Below are positions 54,364 to 63,098 of a stretch of 64,000 nt of DNA, piece after piece. Source of the stretch: CAWCWK01 sp963842125 (GTDB lineage Bacteria; Pseudomonadota; Alphaproteobacteria; Rhizobiales; CAWCWK01); contig CAWJFE010000001.1 in assembly GCA_963842125.1 (NCBI GenBank), positions 930,001-994,000 of the forward strand, written 5' to 3'. Position numbers and translations under genes: made by a program. The notes under the pieces are model-generated. The model was given only the letters and a program-made list of their open reading frames with translations. It had not been told where the DNA came from and searched no databases. The first letter of the stretch is position 1; every line of letters starts with the position of its first letter.

Positions 54364-54627
54364 GTCGAGAACTCCTGTGATACGCAACGACTCGATAGAC
54401 GGCGAGGGGATCGGCGCAGCGGTGCGCGAACGACGCGATCGGCCAGCGATCGGCCAAGTCGGCCGCGCCCGAACGATGCCGATCCCGATAGGACCGCGCC
54501 GTCACCCATCTTCTCAAGGTCCGACAACTCTTGCAAATACGGCAGGGTTCCGCCCCGCGGGAGGGGCTGCGACATTGCCGACGGCGCCGCGAGGAAGGCC
54601 CTGAAGCCGGCGTTGGAAGCGCAGCCC

Positions 54628-55422
54628 TCAGGCCCCGGCGGACACGACGGGCATGGTGTAGTTGAGCGCCGTGCGGCCGCCATCGGCCATCAGCGTCTGT
54701 CCGGTCACGTAGGACGCGTCCGACGAGGCGAGGAAGACGGCGATGCCGGCGATCTCCTGCGGCTCGCCAATGCGTCCCAGCGGCGTGCGCGACAGGATGC
54801 GGGCGCGGGCCTCCTCGTCGTCGGCGACGGCGGCGAGGATGTCGGTCATGATCGAGCCCGGCCCGATCGCGTTGACGCGGATGCCGTGCGGGGCGAGGGC
54901 GAGGGCCATCACTTTCGTCAGCTGCTGCAATCCGCCCTTGGAGACCGTGTAGGGGACCTGGTTGGGGATCGCGAGCTGCTGGTTGACCGACGACATGTTG
55001 ACGATGGCGCCAGGCTCGGCCCCGGCCTCGACCTGCTCGACCATCTGGCGCGCGACGGCCTGGCCCGTAAGGAAGGCGCCCTTCAAGTTGACGTCGAGCA
55101 CGCGCTGGAAGTCGGCCTCCTTGCAGTCGAGGAAGTCGGCCGTGTGGACGATGCCGGCATTGTTCACGAGCACATCGACCTGATCGAAGACGTCGAGCGT
55201 CTCGGCCAGCATGTTGCGCACGTCGAGCCGGTCCGAGACGTCGCAGGAGACGAAGCGCACATCGCCGATGGAGGCGAGCTCGGCCTCGGCCGCCTCGCCC
55301 GCCTTGTCGTCGGTATCGGCGATGACGACGTTGGCGTTCTCTCTGAGATAGCGGCGCGCGATGGCATAGCCGATGCCCTTGGCACCGCCCGTGATGATGG
55401 CGGTCTTGCCGGTCAGCGACAT
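54628..55422 (-). CDS. SDR family oxidoreductase
   Basis: A classical short-chain dehydrogenase of 264 residues. The cofactor loop is TGGAKGIGYAIARRY, Asp in VIADTDD suggests NAD preference, the NNAGIV motif is present, and the catalytic Ser, Tyr and Lys are in NMSSVN and YTVSKGG. ATG 55422 has GGAG 5 nt upstream. Resemblance to glucose/sugar dehydrogenases is only general; the substrate is unknown. It follows prpE by 73 bp and may be co-transcribed. Confidence 0.93.
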   Translation of the reverse strand: MSLTGKTAIITGGAKGIGYAIARRYLRENANVVIADTDDKAGEAAEAELASIGDVRFVSCDVSDRLDVRNMLAETLDVFDQVDVLVNNAGIVHTADFLDCKEADFQRVLDVNLKGAFLTGQAVARQMVEQVEAGAEPGAIVNMSSVNQQLAIPNQVPYTVSKGGLQQLTKVMALALAPHGIRVNAIGPGSIMTDILAAVADDEEARARILSRTPLGRIGEPQEIAGIAVFLASSDASYVTGQTLMADGGRTALNYTMPVVSAGA

Positions 55423-55495
55423 GGGCGCTCCAGTTCTCGATGGGGGATGCGGGCCGATGGGCATCTGCGGCGGCCCGGTCGTCGGCTAGAGGATA

Positions 55496-57397
55496 TCACG
55501 GTGCCTCGGTGGGCTTCAGCACCGCCGCGATCTCATCGAGGACGGTCGGATCCTCGATCGTGGCGGGCATCCGGTAGGTCTCGCCATCGGCGATCGCCCG
55601 CATGGTGGCGCGCAGGATCTTGCCGGAGCGGGTCTTCGGCAGCCGGCTCACGACCTTGACCGTCTTGAAGGCCGCGACCGGCCCGATCCGCTCGCGTACC
55701 GCTGCGACGAGACGTGCCTGCAGCGTGGCCTCGTCGACGTCCCGGCCCGATTTCAGCACCACGAAGCCGGCCGGCACCTGGCCCTTCAGCGCATCGTGGA
55801 CGCCGATGACGGCGCATTCGGCGACATCGACATCGTCCGACAGCACCTCCTCCATCGCGCCCGTCGAGAGGCGGTGGCCGGCGGTGTTGATCACGTCGTC
55901 GGTGCGGCCCATGACGAAGATATAGCCGTCGGCGTCCCGGTAGCCGGCGTCCGATGTCTCGTAATAGCCCGGATAGGTCGCGAGATAGCTCTCGCGAAAC
56001 CGCGCCTCGTCCCGCCAGAGCGTCGGCAGGCAGCCGGGCGGCAGCGGGAGCTTGATGGCGAGGGCGCCCATCTCGCCGGCCGGCATCTCCTCGCCGGCTT
56101 CGGAGAGGACGCGCACGTCGAAGCCCGGCATCGGGACGGCGGTCGAGCCCGGTTTCTGCGGCAGGCGCTCGAGGCCGACGGGATTGCCGGCGATGCCCCA
56201 GCCGGTCTCGGTCTGCCACCAGTGATCGACGATGGGCACATCGAGGTGCTCGCCCGCCCAGCGCACGGTGTCGGGGTCGGCCCGCTCGCCGGCCAAGAAG
56301 AGCGTGCGCAGCGTCGTGAGGTCGTGGTCCTCGGCGAGGAGGGCCTGCGGGTCCTCCTTCTTGATGGCGCGCAGCGCCGTCGGTGCGGTGAAGAGGGCGG
56401 CGACGTCGTGCTCGTCCGCGACACGCCAGAAGGCGCCGGCATCGGGCGTGCCGACGGGCTTGCCCTCATAGAGAACGCTCGCACAGCCGGCCAGCAACGG
56501 TCCGTAGACGATGTAGGAATGCCCGACCACCCAGCCGATGTCGGACGCCGTCCAGAAGACTTCGCCGGGGCGTAGGCCGTAGAGGTTCTCCATCGACCAT
56601 TGGAGGGCTGCGAGATAGCCGCCTGTGTCGCGCACCACGCCCTTGGGCCGGCCGGTCGTGCCGGACGTGTAGAGGATATAGAGCGGGTCCGTCGCCAGCA
56701 TCGGCGTGCAGGGCAGGTGGTGGCCCTCGGCCCGCGCCTCGGCGAGAAGGGGTGCGAGGTCCTGGTCGCGGCCCGCCGTCAGGGTGGCCTCGGCCTGCGG
56801 GCGCTGGAGGATGAGGCAGGCGTCGGGGGCGTGCTTCGCCGCGCTGAGCGCAGCGTCGAGGAGCGGCTTGTAGGGCACGACCCTCGCCCCTTCGAGCCCG
56901 CAGGATGCCGAGACGATCAGCTTCGGGCTCGCATCGTCGATCCGCGCGGCGAGCTCGGCCGCCGAGAAGCCGCCGAAGACGACCGAATGGATCGCGCCCA
57001 GCCGGGCGCAGGCCATCATGGCGAAGATCGCTTCGGGCACCATCGGCATATAGAGGACGACCCGGTCGCCCTTGGAGACGCCATGGTCGCGCAGCACCCA
57101 GGCCATGGCCTGCACCTCGTGGAGGAGGTCCTCGTAGGTGTAGCTGCGCTTGGTGCCCGTGACGGGCGAATTGTAGATCAGCGCCGGCTGGCCGCGCCGC
57201 CCGCCCGCGACGTGCCGGTCGATGCAGTTGTGGCAGGCGTTGAGCCGCCCGTCCGGAAACCAGCGACCATAGACGCCGGCTTCGGGATCGAACGCGATCG
57301 AGGGCGCGTCGAACCAGTCGAGCGCTCCGGCGGCTCTCGACCAGAAACCGGCCGGATCGCGGCCCCAGGCCTCATAGGCGTTCGTATAGGCGTTCAT
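55496..57397 (-). CDS. prpE: propionyl-CoA synthetase
   Basis: An AMP-forming acyl-CoA synthetase that activates propionate (or acetate). The 633 residues include the ACAS N-terminal region (LNACHNCIDRHV), the ATP loop YTSGTTGRPKGVVRD, GWVVGHSYIVYGPLLAG, the adenylate motif DHWWQTETGW and the C-terminal catalytic Lys in KTRSGKILR. The pattern FWTASDIGWVVGHSY is that of PrpE rather than Acs. No other propionate genes are adjacent. Confidence 0.92.
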   Translation of the reverse strand: MNAYTNAYEAWGRDPAGFWSRAAGALDWFDAPSIAFDPEAGVYGRWFPDGRLNACHNCIDRHVAGGRRGQPALIYNSPVTGTKRSYTYEDLLHEVQAMAWVLRDHGVSKGDRVVLYMPMVPEAIFAMMACARLGAIHSVVFGGFSAAELAARIDDASPKLIVSASCGLEGARVVPYKPLLDAALSAAKHAPDACLILQRPQAEATLTAGRDQDLAPLLAEARAEGHHLPCTPMLATDPLYILYTSGTTGRPKGVVRDTGGYLAALQWSMENLYGLRPGEVFWTASDIGWVVGHSYIVYGPLLAGCASVLYEGKPVGTPDAGAFWRVADEHDVAALFTAPTALRAIKKEDPQALLAEDHDLTTLRTLFLAGERADPDTVRWAGEHLDVPIVDHWWQTETGWGIAGNPVGLERLPQKPGSTAVPMPGFDVRVLSEAGEEMPAGEMGALAIKLPLPPGCLPTLWRDEARFRESYLATYPGYYETSDAGYRDADGYIFVMGRTDDVINTAGHRLSTGAMEEVLSDDVDVAECAVIGVHDALKGQVPAGFVVLKSGRDVDEATLQARLVAAVRERIGPVAAFKTVKVVSRLPKTRSGKILRATMRAIADGETYRMPATIEDPTVLDEIAAVLKPTEAP

Positions 57398-57557
57398 GGC
57401 TCTCCGGCGATCCCGACCCCGAGGTCTGATGCGGGCGTCTCGCGCGCCGCTTGGGGTGCAACCTGCCGCATCGGGGCGGTGGAGGACAAGGGTGCACGGT
57501 GTGGGCCCGTCATTCTGCCTTTGGAATGGTGGCTTCGCGGGAGAGAGGCCGGGTACG

Positions 57558-57589
57558 AAAAACGCCGCGCCGGCTGGGCCGGGCGGCGT
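57558..57589 (-). terminator. intrinsic terminator after the first YdcH gene
   Basis: On the minus strand ACGCCGC pairs with GCGGCGT around an inner GC hairpin, and TTTTT follows at once. It lies about 55 nt past the YdcH stop and before prpE. Confidence 0.8.
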
Positions 57590-57613
57590 CGGTCTTGTGT
57601 CTTGATCTCAAGT

Positions 57614-57636
57614 GCCGGGTGTTTGCCGAACCCGGC
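57614..57636 (-). other. hairpin just after the YdcH stop
   Basis: GCCGGGT and ACCCGGC form a 7-bp stem with a 9-nt loop, 8 nt past the stop. It may protect the mRNA end ahead of the true terminator. Confidence 0.5.
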
Positions 57637-57643
57637 GTCCGCC

Positions 57644-57820
57644 CTAGTGGATCGTGCGCGTGCGCAATCGGAGAATCTCGTCCTTGAGCTTGAGCTTCTC
57701 GCGTTTCAGCGCCGTGAGGTCGTCTCCGAGCATCCGGCCGCTCTGCAATCCTTCGATCTTGGAATCGAGGGCGCGGTGGCGGCGTTCCAGCTTCGCGATC
57801 TGCTTGGTTCTCGTCAGCAT
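57644..57820 (-). CDS. YdcH (DUF465) family protein
   Basis: A 58-residue coiled-coil protein: MLTRTKQIAKLERRHRALDS then LTALKREKLKLKDEILRLR, the DUF465/YdcH pattern. TAGGAG lies 7 nt before ATG 57820. A divergent paralogue starts 367 bp away. The role is unknown in the family. Confidence 0.88.
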   Translation of the reverse strand: MLTRTKQIAKLERRHRALDSKIEGLQSGRMLGDDLTALKREKLKLKDEILRLRTRTIH

Positions 57821-57886
57821 GCACAAGCTCCTATCCAGAGAGGGACACGATCCCACCCCGATGTCGGAGCCCCCGATCACGGCCTC

Positions 57887-57928
57887 CACGCATGGTACCA
57901 AACGCATGGTACGAAACGCATGGCGCGA
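57887..57928. repeat. three 14-bp tandem repeats
   Basis: CACGCATGGTACCA, AACGCATGGTACGA and AACGCATGGCGCGA follow each other without gaps. The unit core is ACGCATGG. Confidence 0.9.
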
Positions 57929-57969
57929 AGGTCGGTATCGGCGCTACCCGACGACGGGTCTGGGAGCGA

Positions 57970-57990
57970 TGTCATGAGTTTGACATGACA
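57970..57990. promoter_or_regulatory. operator-like palindrome between divergent YdcH genes
   Basis: TGTCATG-AGTTTGA-CATGACA is a perfect 7-bp inverted repeat with a 7-nt spacer, overlapping a TTGACA hexamer that could serve as a -35. Its symmetry suits a dimeric regulator. Confidence 0.5.
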
Positions 57991-58187
57991 CGGGGCCGGC
58001 GTCGACAAGGAAACGTCGCCCACGGCCATTCGAATCGGTGTCAGCGTTTCCGCATCCTTTACCGGTCGGCACGATGGTCGGGGAACCGGCCCCGGCGCGG
58101 GCCCGCACTCGCGTTGCGCGGCCCGGCTGCGGCGGCGATAGTGCGGTCCGCGATGGGCCGCAACGGGCCGGTTGAGGAGTCGAGCAG

Positions 58188-58427
58188 ATGGACGAGCGGC
58201 AGGCCGATCCCGATCAGGACAACACGGACGGCTCGGACGCCGCGCTCGAGGTCGCGCTCGCCGGCCTCAAGGACGAGCACCGCGATCTCGACGCCGCCAT
58301 CGCCGCGCTCTCTGCCTCGCCCGTCACCGACGCGCTCGCCGTGCAGCGGTTGAAGAAGAAGAAGCTGATGCTGAAGGATCGCATCGCCATGCTGGAAGAC
58401 CGGCTGCTGCCCGACATCATCGCCTGA
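58188..58427 (+). CDS. YdcH (DUF465) family protein, second copy
   Basis: A 79-residue paralogue with an acidic N-terminal extension of about 18 residues, then a YdcH core: LAGLKDEHRDLDAAIAALSA and LAVQRLKKKKLMLKDRIAML. GAGGAG precedes the ATG. It is transcribed away from the shorter paralogue. Confidence 0.87.
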   Translation: MDERQADPDQDNTDGSDAALEVALAGLKDEHRDLDAAIAALSASPVTDALAVQRLKKKKLMLKDRIAMLEDRLLPDIIA

Positions 58428-58691
58428 GCACCGCACCGCGCGCCAGCTCGACCGCCCTTCGATCCCTCTCCACTGCCTCCTCGATCCGTCATCCGGCGTG
58501 GACAGGTGCGCCGGCCCATGATATGCCGCGCGCCATTCGCAGGACGCTTCGTCCCGCGTGACGTCGCTTGCGCGCGCCATTCCGGCGCACCGCCCTTCAC
58601 GGGGCGGGTCGAGCGATCTCATCTCGAAACCCTACGCTTTGGCCGCGTGCCGCGTGCGCCCGCCCGATACGCCGTCTTTAGGAGTTGCCCC

Positions 58692-58922
58692 TTGCAGGTT
58701 CTGGTCCGTGACAACAATGTCGATCAAGCGCTCAAGGCGCTGAAGAAGAAGATGCAGCGCGAAGGCGTCTTTCGCGAGATGAAGCTGCGCAACTATTACG
58801 AGAAGCCCAGCGAGAAGCGCGCCCGCGAGAAGGCCGAGGCCGTGCGCCGCGCCCGCAAGCTCGCCCGCAAGAAGATGCAGCGCGAGGGCCTGCTGCCGAT
58901 GAAGGGCAAGCCGCGCCGCTAG
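58692..58922 (+). CDS. rpsU: 30S ribosomal protein S21
   Basis: A 76-residue ribosomal protein that promotes base pairing of 16S rRNA with Shine-Dalgarno sites. The sequence VLVRDNNVDQALKALKKKMQ and REGVFREMKLRNYYEKPSEK are clear. The start is TTG 58692, with AGGAG 7 nt upstream, in agreement with the usual N-terminus MQVLVRDNN; no ATG is available. A candidate terminator hairpin lies after it. Confidence 0.95.
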   Translation: MQVLVRDNNVDQALKALKKKMQREGVFREMKLRNYYEKPSEKRAREKAEAVRRARKLARKKMQREGLLPMKGKPRR

Positions 58923-59037
58923 GGCGCGCATTTCCCTCAAGGCCGCCGCGCCATCAGGCGCGCCTGTTCCCTCGAGGGCGCGGTGGTGCTAGCCGCGCAT
59001 CCGGCGGCCTCGAGAAAAGCCGGTTCCGGACAGAATC

Positions 59038-59068
59038 AAAGCCGCGCGGGGCGACCCGTGGCGGCTTT
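59038..59068 (+). terminator. possible terminator after rpsU
   Basis: AAAGCCGC and GCGGCTTT form an 8-bp stem around a GC-rich interior that can fold further. The following bases (CCTGCG) give no T-run. It lies between convergent genes and could serve either strand. Confidence 0.45.
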
Positions 59069-59094
59069 CCTGCGTGGCCGGCCGATAGCGACGG

Positions 59095-60681
59095 TCAGAC
59101 GAGGGGCGAGGGGTCGGTGAGGCGTGCGTCGCCGGCACCCATCGCGCCGCTCCGACGACTGCCGGCGCCCGGTTCGCTGACGCCGGCCATCAGCAGGCCG
59201 ATCTCGCCTTCATTGGCCTGTGCCGCCACCCGCTCGCCGACGATGCGGCCGTCGAACATCACCAGGATCCGATCCGATAGCGACAGGATCTCGTCGAGCT
59301 CCACGGAGACGAGGAGGATCGCCTTGCCGGCATCGCGCAACTCGATCAGGCGGCGGTGGATGAACTCGATCGCGCCGATATCGACGCCGCGCGTCGGCTG
59401 GCCGATGAGGAGGAGGCTCGGGTCCCGCTCGATCTCGCGCGCCAGCACGATCTTCTGCTGGTTGCCGCCCGAGAAGTTGGCGGCCTTGAGGTAGCAGTTG
59501 GGCGGGCGTACGTCGTAGTCCGCGATCTTGATCTCGGCATCGCGCCGGATGGCGGCGAAATCCATCAGCCCCATCCGGTTCCAGGCCGGATCGTCCTGAT
59601 AGCCGAGGGCGTTGTTCTCATAGGCCGTGAAGGCGGTGACGAGGCCCATGCGCTGCCGGTCCTCGGGCACATGGGCGAGGCTGCGGCGGCGCAAGGCGGC
59701 GGGGTCCTGCTCGGCCAGATCGAGCGGTTGCCCGTCGAGCGTCACACGGCCCGTCGCCGGGCGCATGCCCGACAAGGCCTCCAGCAACTCCGACTGCCCG
59801 TTGCCGGCCACGCCCGCAATGCCGACGATCTCGCCGGCCCGGATTCCGAAGGAGACATCCTTGACGCGCACGACGCCCTGCCCGTCGGTGACGCTCAGGC
59901 CCTCGACCTCGAGGACGGGGGCCTTCGGTGTCGCCTCCACCTTGTCGACGCGCAGCAGCACCGAGCGGCCGACCATCAGTTCGGCCAACTCCTGCGGGCT
60001 CGTCTCGGCCGTCGTGCGGGTCGCGACCATCTCGCCCCGGCGCATGACCGAGACGGACTGCGTGGCCGCCATGATCTCGCGGAGCTTGTGGGTGATGAGG
60101 ACGACCGTCTTGCCCTGCGCGCGCAGCGTCTCGAGGATGCGGAAGAGGTGGTCGGCCTCCGATGGGGTGAGGACGCCCGTCGGCTCGTCGAGGATGAGGA
60201 TCTGCGCGCCCCGGTAGAGCGCCTTGAGGATCTCGACCCGCTGCTGCATGCCGACGCCGAGGCGCTCGACGGGCGCATCGACATCGACATGGAGTTCGTA
60301 CTCCTCCTCGATCCGCCGCAGCTCCTCGCGCGCCTTGGCGAGGCCGCCTTTGAGGAGCGCGCCGCCCTCCACGCCCAGCACCACGTTCTCCAAGACCGTG
60401 AACGGGCCGACGAGGTGGAAGTGCTGGAAGACCATGCCGATGCCGGCCGCGATCGCATCCGACGGCGAGCGGATGAGGCGCACCTGCCCGTCGACGATCA
60501 CCTGACCGCTATCGGCCTGGTAATAGCCGTAGATGATCGACATCAGCGTCGACTTGCCCGCGCCGTTCTCGCCGATGATGCCGTGAATGGTGCCTTTCTC
60601 GACGGCCAGCGCAATGTCGCGGTTGGCCCGGACGGGGCCGAAGGCCTTGGAGATGCCCTTGAGTTCGAGCGCGAGCGTCAT
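59095..60681 (-). CDS. ABC transporter ATP-binding protein, nucleoside/simple-sugar type
   Basis: A double ATPase of 528 residues as in BmpA-NupABC-type importers. The first half has Walker A GENGAGKS (37-44) and LSQ-equivalent signature region LGVGMQQRVEIL with LILDEPTGVL. The second half has the degenerate P-loop GVAGNGQS and signature FSGGNQQKIVLARE, typical of the class. The substrate-binding lipoprotein and two permeases normally encoded with it are not adjacent: chrA lies 30 bp upstream and rpsU converges. Partners must be elsewhere, or the ATPase is an orphan. Confidence 0.92.
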   Translation of the reverse strand: MTLALELKGISKAFGPVRANRDIALAVEKGTIHGIIGENGAGKSTLMSIIYGYYQADSGQVIVDGQVRLIRSPSDAIAAGIGMVFQHFHLVGPFTVLENVVLGVEGGALLKGGLAKAREELRRIEEEYELHVDVDAPVERLGVGMQQRVEILKALYRGAQILILDEPTGVLTPSEADHLFRILETLRAQGKTVVLITHKLREIMAATQSVSVMRRGEMVATRTTAETSPQELAELMVGRSVLLRVDKVEATPKAPVLEVEGLSVTDGQGVVRVKDVSFGIRAGEIVGIAGVAGNGQSELLEALSGMRPATGRVTLDGQPLDLAEQDPAALRRRSLAHVPEDRQRMGLVTAFTAYENNALGYQDDPAWNRMGLMDFAAIRRDAEIKIADYDVRPPNCYLKAANFSGGNQQKIVLAREIERDPSLLLIGQPTRGVDIGAIEFIHRRLIELRDAGKAILLVSVELDEILSLSDRILVMFDGRIVGERVAAQANEGEIGLLMAGVSEPGAGSRRSGAMGAGDARLTDPSPLV

Positions 60682-60711
60682 GCGGGTGTCCTGCGGGTAT
60701 CTGCGGGTGTC

Positions 60712-61995
60712 CTAGAGCGAACCGAGGGCGAGCCCGAGTAGGGCCGCGATCGCGAGCACCTTGGCCACCCCGATCTTCCAGCGCAAGAGGAGGAGACCGG
60801 CCGCGGCGGCGATGAGGGCGGCGCGCCCGTCGAGCGTCGCCAGCACCGGCAGGTCGAGGGCAAAGGGTCCGAGCCGGTGCTCGAGCACCGTCCCAAAAAG
60901 GACCCGGAGGCCGAACCAGAGGCCGAGATGGGCGATGACGCCGACGACCGCCGCCGTCACGCACCGGATCGCGCCGGCGAACCGGGGCGCGTGGCGCAGC
61001 CGCTCCACATGGGGCGCGCCGACGAAGACCCAGAGAAAGCAGGGCGCGAAGGTCGCCCAGAGCGTCACGATGGCAGCCGCCACGCCCATCGGCACGCCGC
61101 CCGCGCCGTGGCCCGCCAGGAAGCCGACGAACTCCATGACGAGGACGAGCGGCCCCGGCGTCGTCTCGGCGAGCCCGAGCCCGTCGAGCATCTGGCCCGC
61201 CGTCAGCCAGCCCTCCCGCTCCACGGCGGCCTGCGCGGCCCAAGCGAGCGCCGCATAGGCACCGCCGAAGGAGACGACGGCGAGGACGGAGAAAAGCGCG
61301 GCCACCCGGGCGAGAATGTGGTCGGGCCCGAGGGTGAGGGCGAGGAGGCCGAGCGGGATCAGCCAGACCCCGAACCAGACGAGGAGCGTGCGCAAGGTGG
61401 CCGACAGGGCGACCGGGGGCGCCTCTTCGGGTGCATCGCCCAAACCTCCATCGCGCCAATGCCTCACAGCGCCGACGAGAAGGGCGGCCAGCACGATGAC
61501 GGGGAAGGGCACCGCCGCGAGCGTGATGGCGAGGAAGGCCGCGACGGCGATGAGAACGCTGCCCCGATCCGTCAACGCGCGCCTCCCGATCTTGAGGAGC
61601 GCCTCGACGACGATGACGAGGACGGCCGCCTTCACCCCGAGGAAGAGCGCCTCGACGAGGGCGACGTCGCCGATGAGCGCATAGAGGATGGAGAGCGCGA
61701 GCACGAGGGCCGCGCCCGGCAGGACGAAGAGAAGCCCGGCCACGAGCCCGCCCCGCACGCCGTGCAGGAGCCAGCCGGCATAGGTCGCCAGCTGCATGGC
61801 TTCGGGGCCGGGCAGCAGCATGCAGAAATTGAGGGCGTGGAGATAGCGCGCCTCGCAGAGCCAGCCGCGCCGCTCCACCAGCTCGCGATGCATCAGCGCC
61901 ATCTGCCCCGCCGGCCCTCCGAAGGAAAGGAGCCCGATGCGCGCGAAGACGCGCGCCGCCTCGGCAAAGCTGGGTCTGGGCGACTCGCGATCCAT
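60712..61995 (-). CDS. chrA: chromate transporter ChrA
   Basis: A 427-residue membrane protein of the CHR family, thought to export chromate. It is the long form with two homologous halves: the first has FARIGLLSFGGPAGQMALMH and NFCMLLPGPEAMQLATYAGW, the second VVSFGGAYAALAWAAQ and LAETTPGPLVLVMEFVGF. About ten to twelve hydrophobic segments are visible. ATG 61995 is preferred over ATG 62019. The next gene downstream is the ABC ATPase, likely in one transcript. Confidence 0.93.
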   Translation of the reverse strand: MDRESPRPSFAEAARVFARIGLLSFGGPAGQMALMHRELVERRGWLCEARYLHALNFCMLLPGPEAMQLATYAGWLLHGVRGGLVAGLLFVLPGAALVLALSILYALIGDVALVEALFLGVKAAVLVIVVEALLKIGRRALTDRGSVLIAVAAFLAITLAAVPFPVIVLAALLVGAVRHWRDGGLGDAPEEAPPVALSATLRTLLVWFGVWLIPLGLLALTLGPDHILARVAALFSVLAVVSFGGAYAALAWAAQAAVEREGWLTAGQMLDGLGLAETTPGPLVLVMEFVGFLAGHGAGGVPMGVAAAIVTLWATFAPCFLWVFVGAPHVERLRHAPRFAGAIRCVTAAVVGVIAHLGLWFGLRVLFGTVLEHRLGPFALDLPVLATLDGRAALIAAAAGLLLLRWKIGVAKVLAIAALLGLALGSL

Positions 61996-62117
61996 GGCCC
62001 CCAGCCAAGCCCCCCGCACATGTCAGCACGATGACGCCGCCCGCCTCGACAGGCGATCGCCGGCGCGCCATGGTCAGCAAGCAGCCTTCTTGCCGAGGCG
62101 ATACGAGAGGGAAGGCT

Positions 62118-62942
62118 GTGGACGAGAGATCGGCAGCGGGCGAGATGACGGGTGGCATTCCCATACCACCCGATGGCGTCGATGGTCTGGGCGACGCACC
62201 CGATCCGGCGACGCGGGAGGGCTTCCTCCCCCTAGTGGCAGCCCATGCCCGCGTGCTGGAGATCGGCCCCTTCGCCAATCCCGCCATCGCCCATGCGCGC
62301 TATCTCGACGTCCTCGACGCCGACGGCCTTCGTGCGCGTGCCGTCGCCCATGGGCAGGACCCTGCGGGCGTGCCGGAGATCGACTACGTCTCGCCGACAG
62401 GCGACCTCGCAATCGTGCCCGATCGTTTCGACGCTGTCTTCACGTCGCACGTCATCGAGCATCAGCCCGATCTCATCCGCCATCTGGAGGGCGTCGCGGA
62501 CCTCCTCGAGCCTGGAGGGCGCTATTATCTGATGGTGCCCGACATGCGCTATTGCTTCGATGCACTCCTCGCTCCGACCCGCATCGCGCAGGTGCTGACG
62601 GCCCATTACGAGGAGCGACGCGTCCATACGCTGGAGAGCGTGCTCGAACACATCGCCTTCACGAGCCATAACGACGCCACCCGGCACTGGCGCGGCGACA
62701 GCTGGGACGCGGGCCGCCTAGCGCAGACGCGGGAGCGCGCGGAAGGCGCTCTCGCGGTCTATCGGGCGAGCGAGGGCGGCTATATCGACGTCCACGCATG
62801 GAAATTCACGCCGCAGGGCTTCGAAGGCCTGCTGCGGCGCCTCGGCCGGCTCGGCTATATCCGCCTCGTGCCCGAGATCGTCCATGAGACGCCGTGGCCT
62901 CGGTTGGAGTTCGCCGCGATCCTGCGCAAGCCGGCCGATTAG
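62118..62942 (+). CDS. SAM-dependent methyltransferase
   Basis: A 274-residue class I methyltransferase: the S-adenosylmethionine motif is RVLEIGPFANPAI, then YLDVLDAD, an acidic loop at RFDAVFTSHVIEHQPDLIRH and GGRYYLMVPDMRYCF. Proteins of this type are often found with glycan synthesis, but nothing nearby indicates the acceptor. GTG 62118 has AGGG 6 nt upstream; ATGs further upstream lack sites. Confidence 0.85.
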   Translation: MDERSAAGEMTGGIPIPPDGVDGLGDAPDPATREGFLPLVAAHARVLEIGPFANPAIAHARYLDVLDADGLRARAVAHGQDPAGVPEIDYVSPTGDLAIVPDRFDAVFTSHVIEHQPDLIRHLEGVADLLEPGGRYYLMVPDMRYCFDALLAPTRIAQVLTAHYEERRVHTLESVLEHIAFTSHNDATRHWRGDSWDAGRLAQTRERAEGALAVYRASEGGYIDVHAWKFTPQGFEGLLRRLGRLGYIRLVPEIVHETPWPRLEFAAILRKPAD

Positions 62943-63098
62943 GCGTCGGTCTCCACCTCCGTCCCGGCGGTCGCGGCGCGACCCATCACCCGATCACACA
63001 GGTGCCATCACACGAACGACCCTTTCCCTTCTCGTGTGCAGACCTTAAGTCCGCTCGACCGGGCGCCCCCGCGCCGCAAGACGAAGGTGGCGCGATTC

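Larger units (their letters stand above)
57821..58187. other. 367-bp region between divergent YdcH genes
   Basis: No gene is seen. The region holds a 14-bp tandem repeat (57887-57928) and a 7+7 inverted repeat (57970-57990), listed separately, and must contain the promoters of both YdcH genes. Confidence 0.55.

Noticed and set aside
54525..54550. GGAAC-N17-AGTT on the minus strand upstream of the DJ-1 gene, as a stress promoter
   Set aside because: The -10 differs from CGTT at its first base and the site is over 150 nt from the start; too weak to claim.
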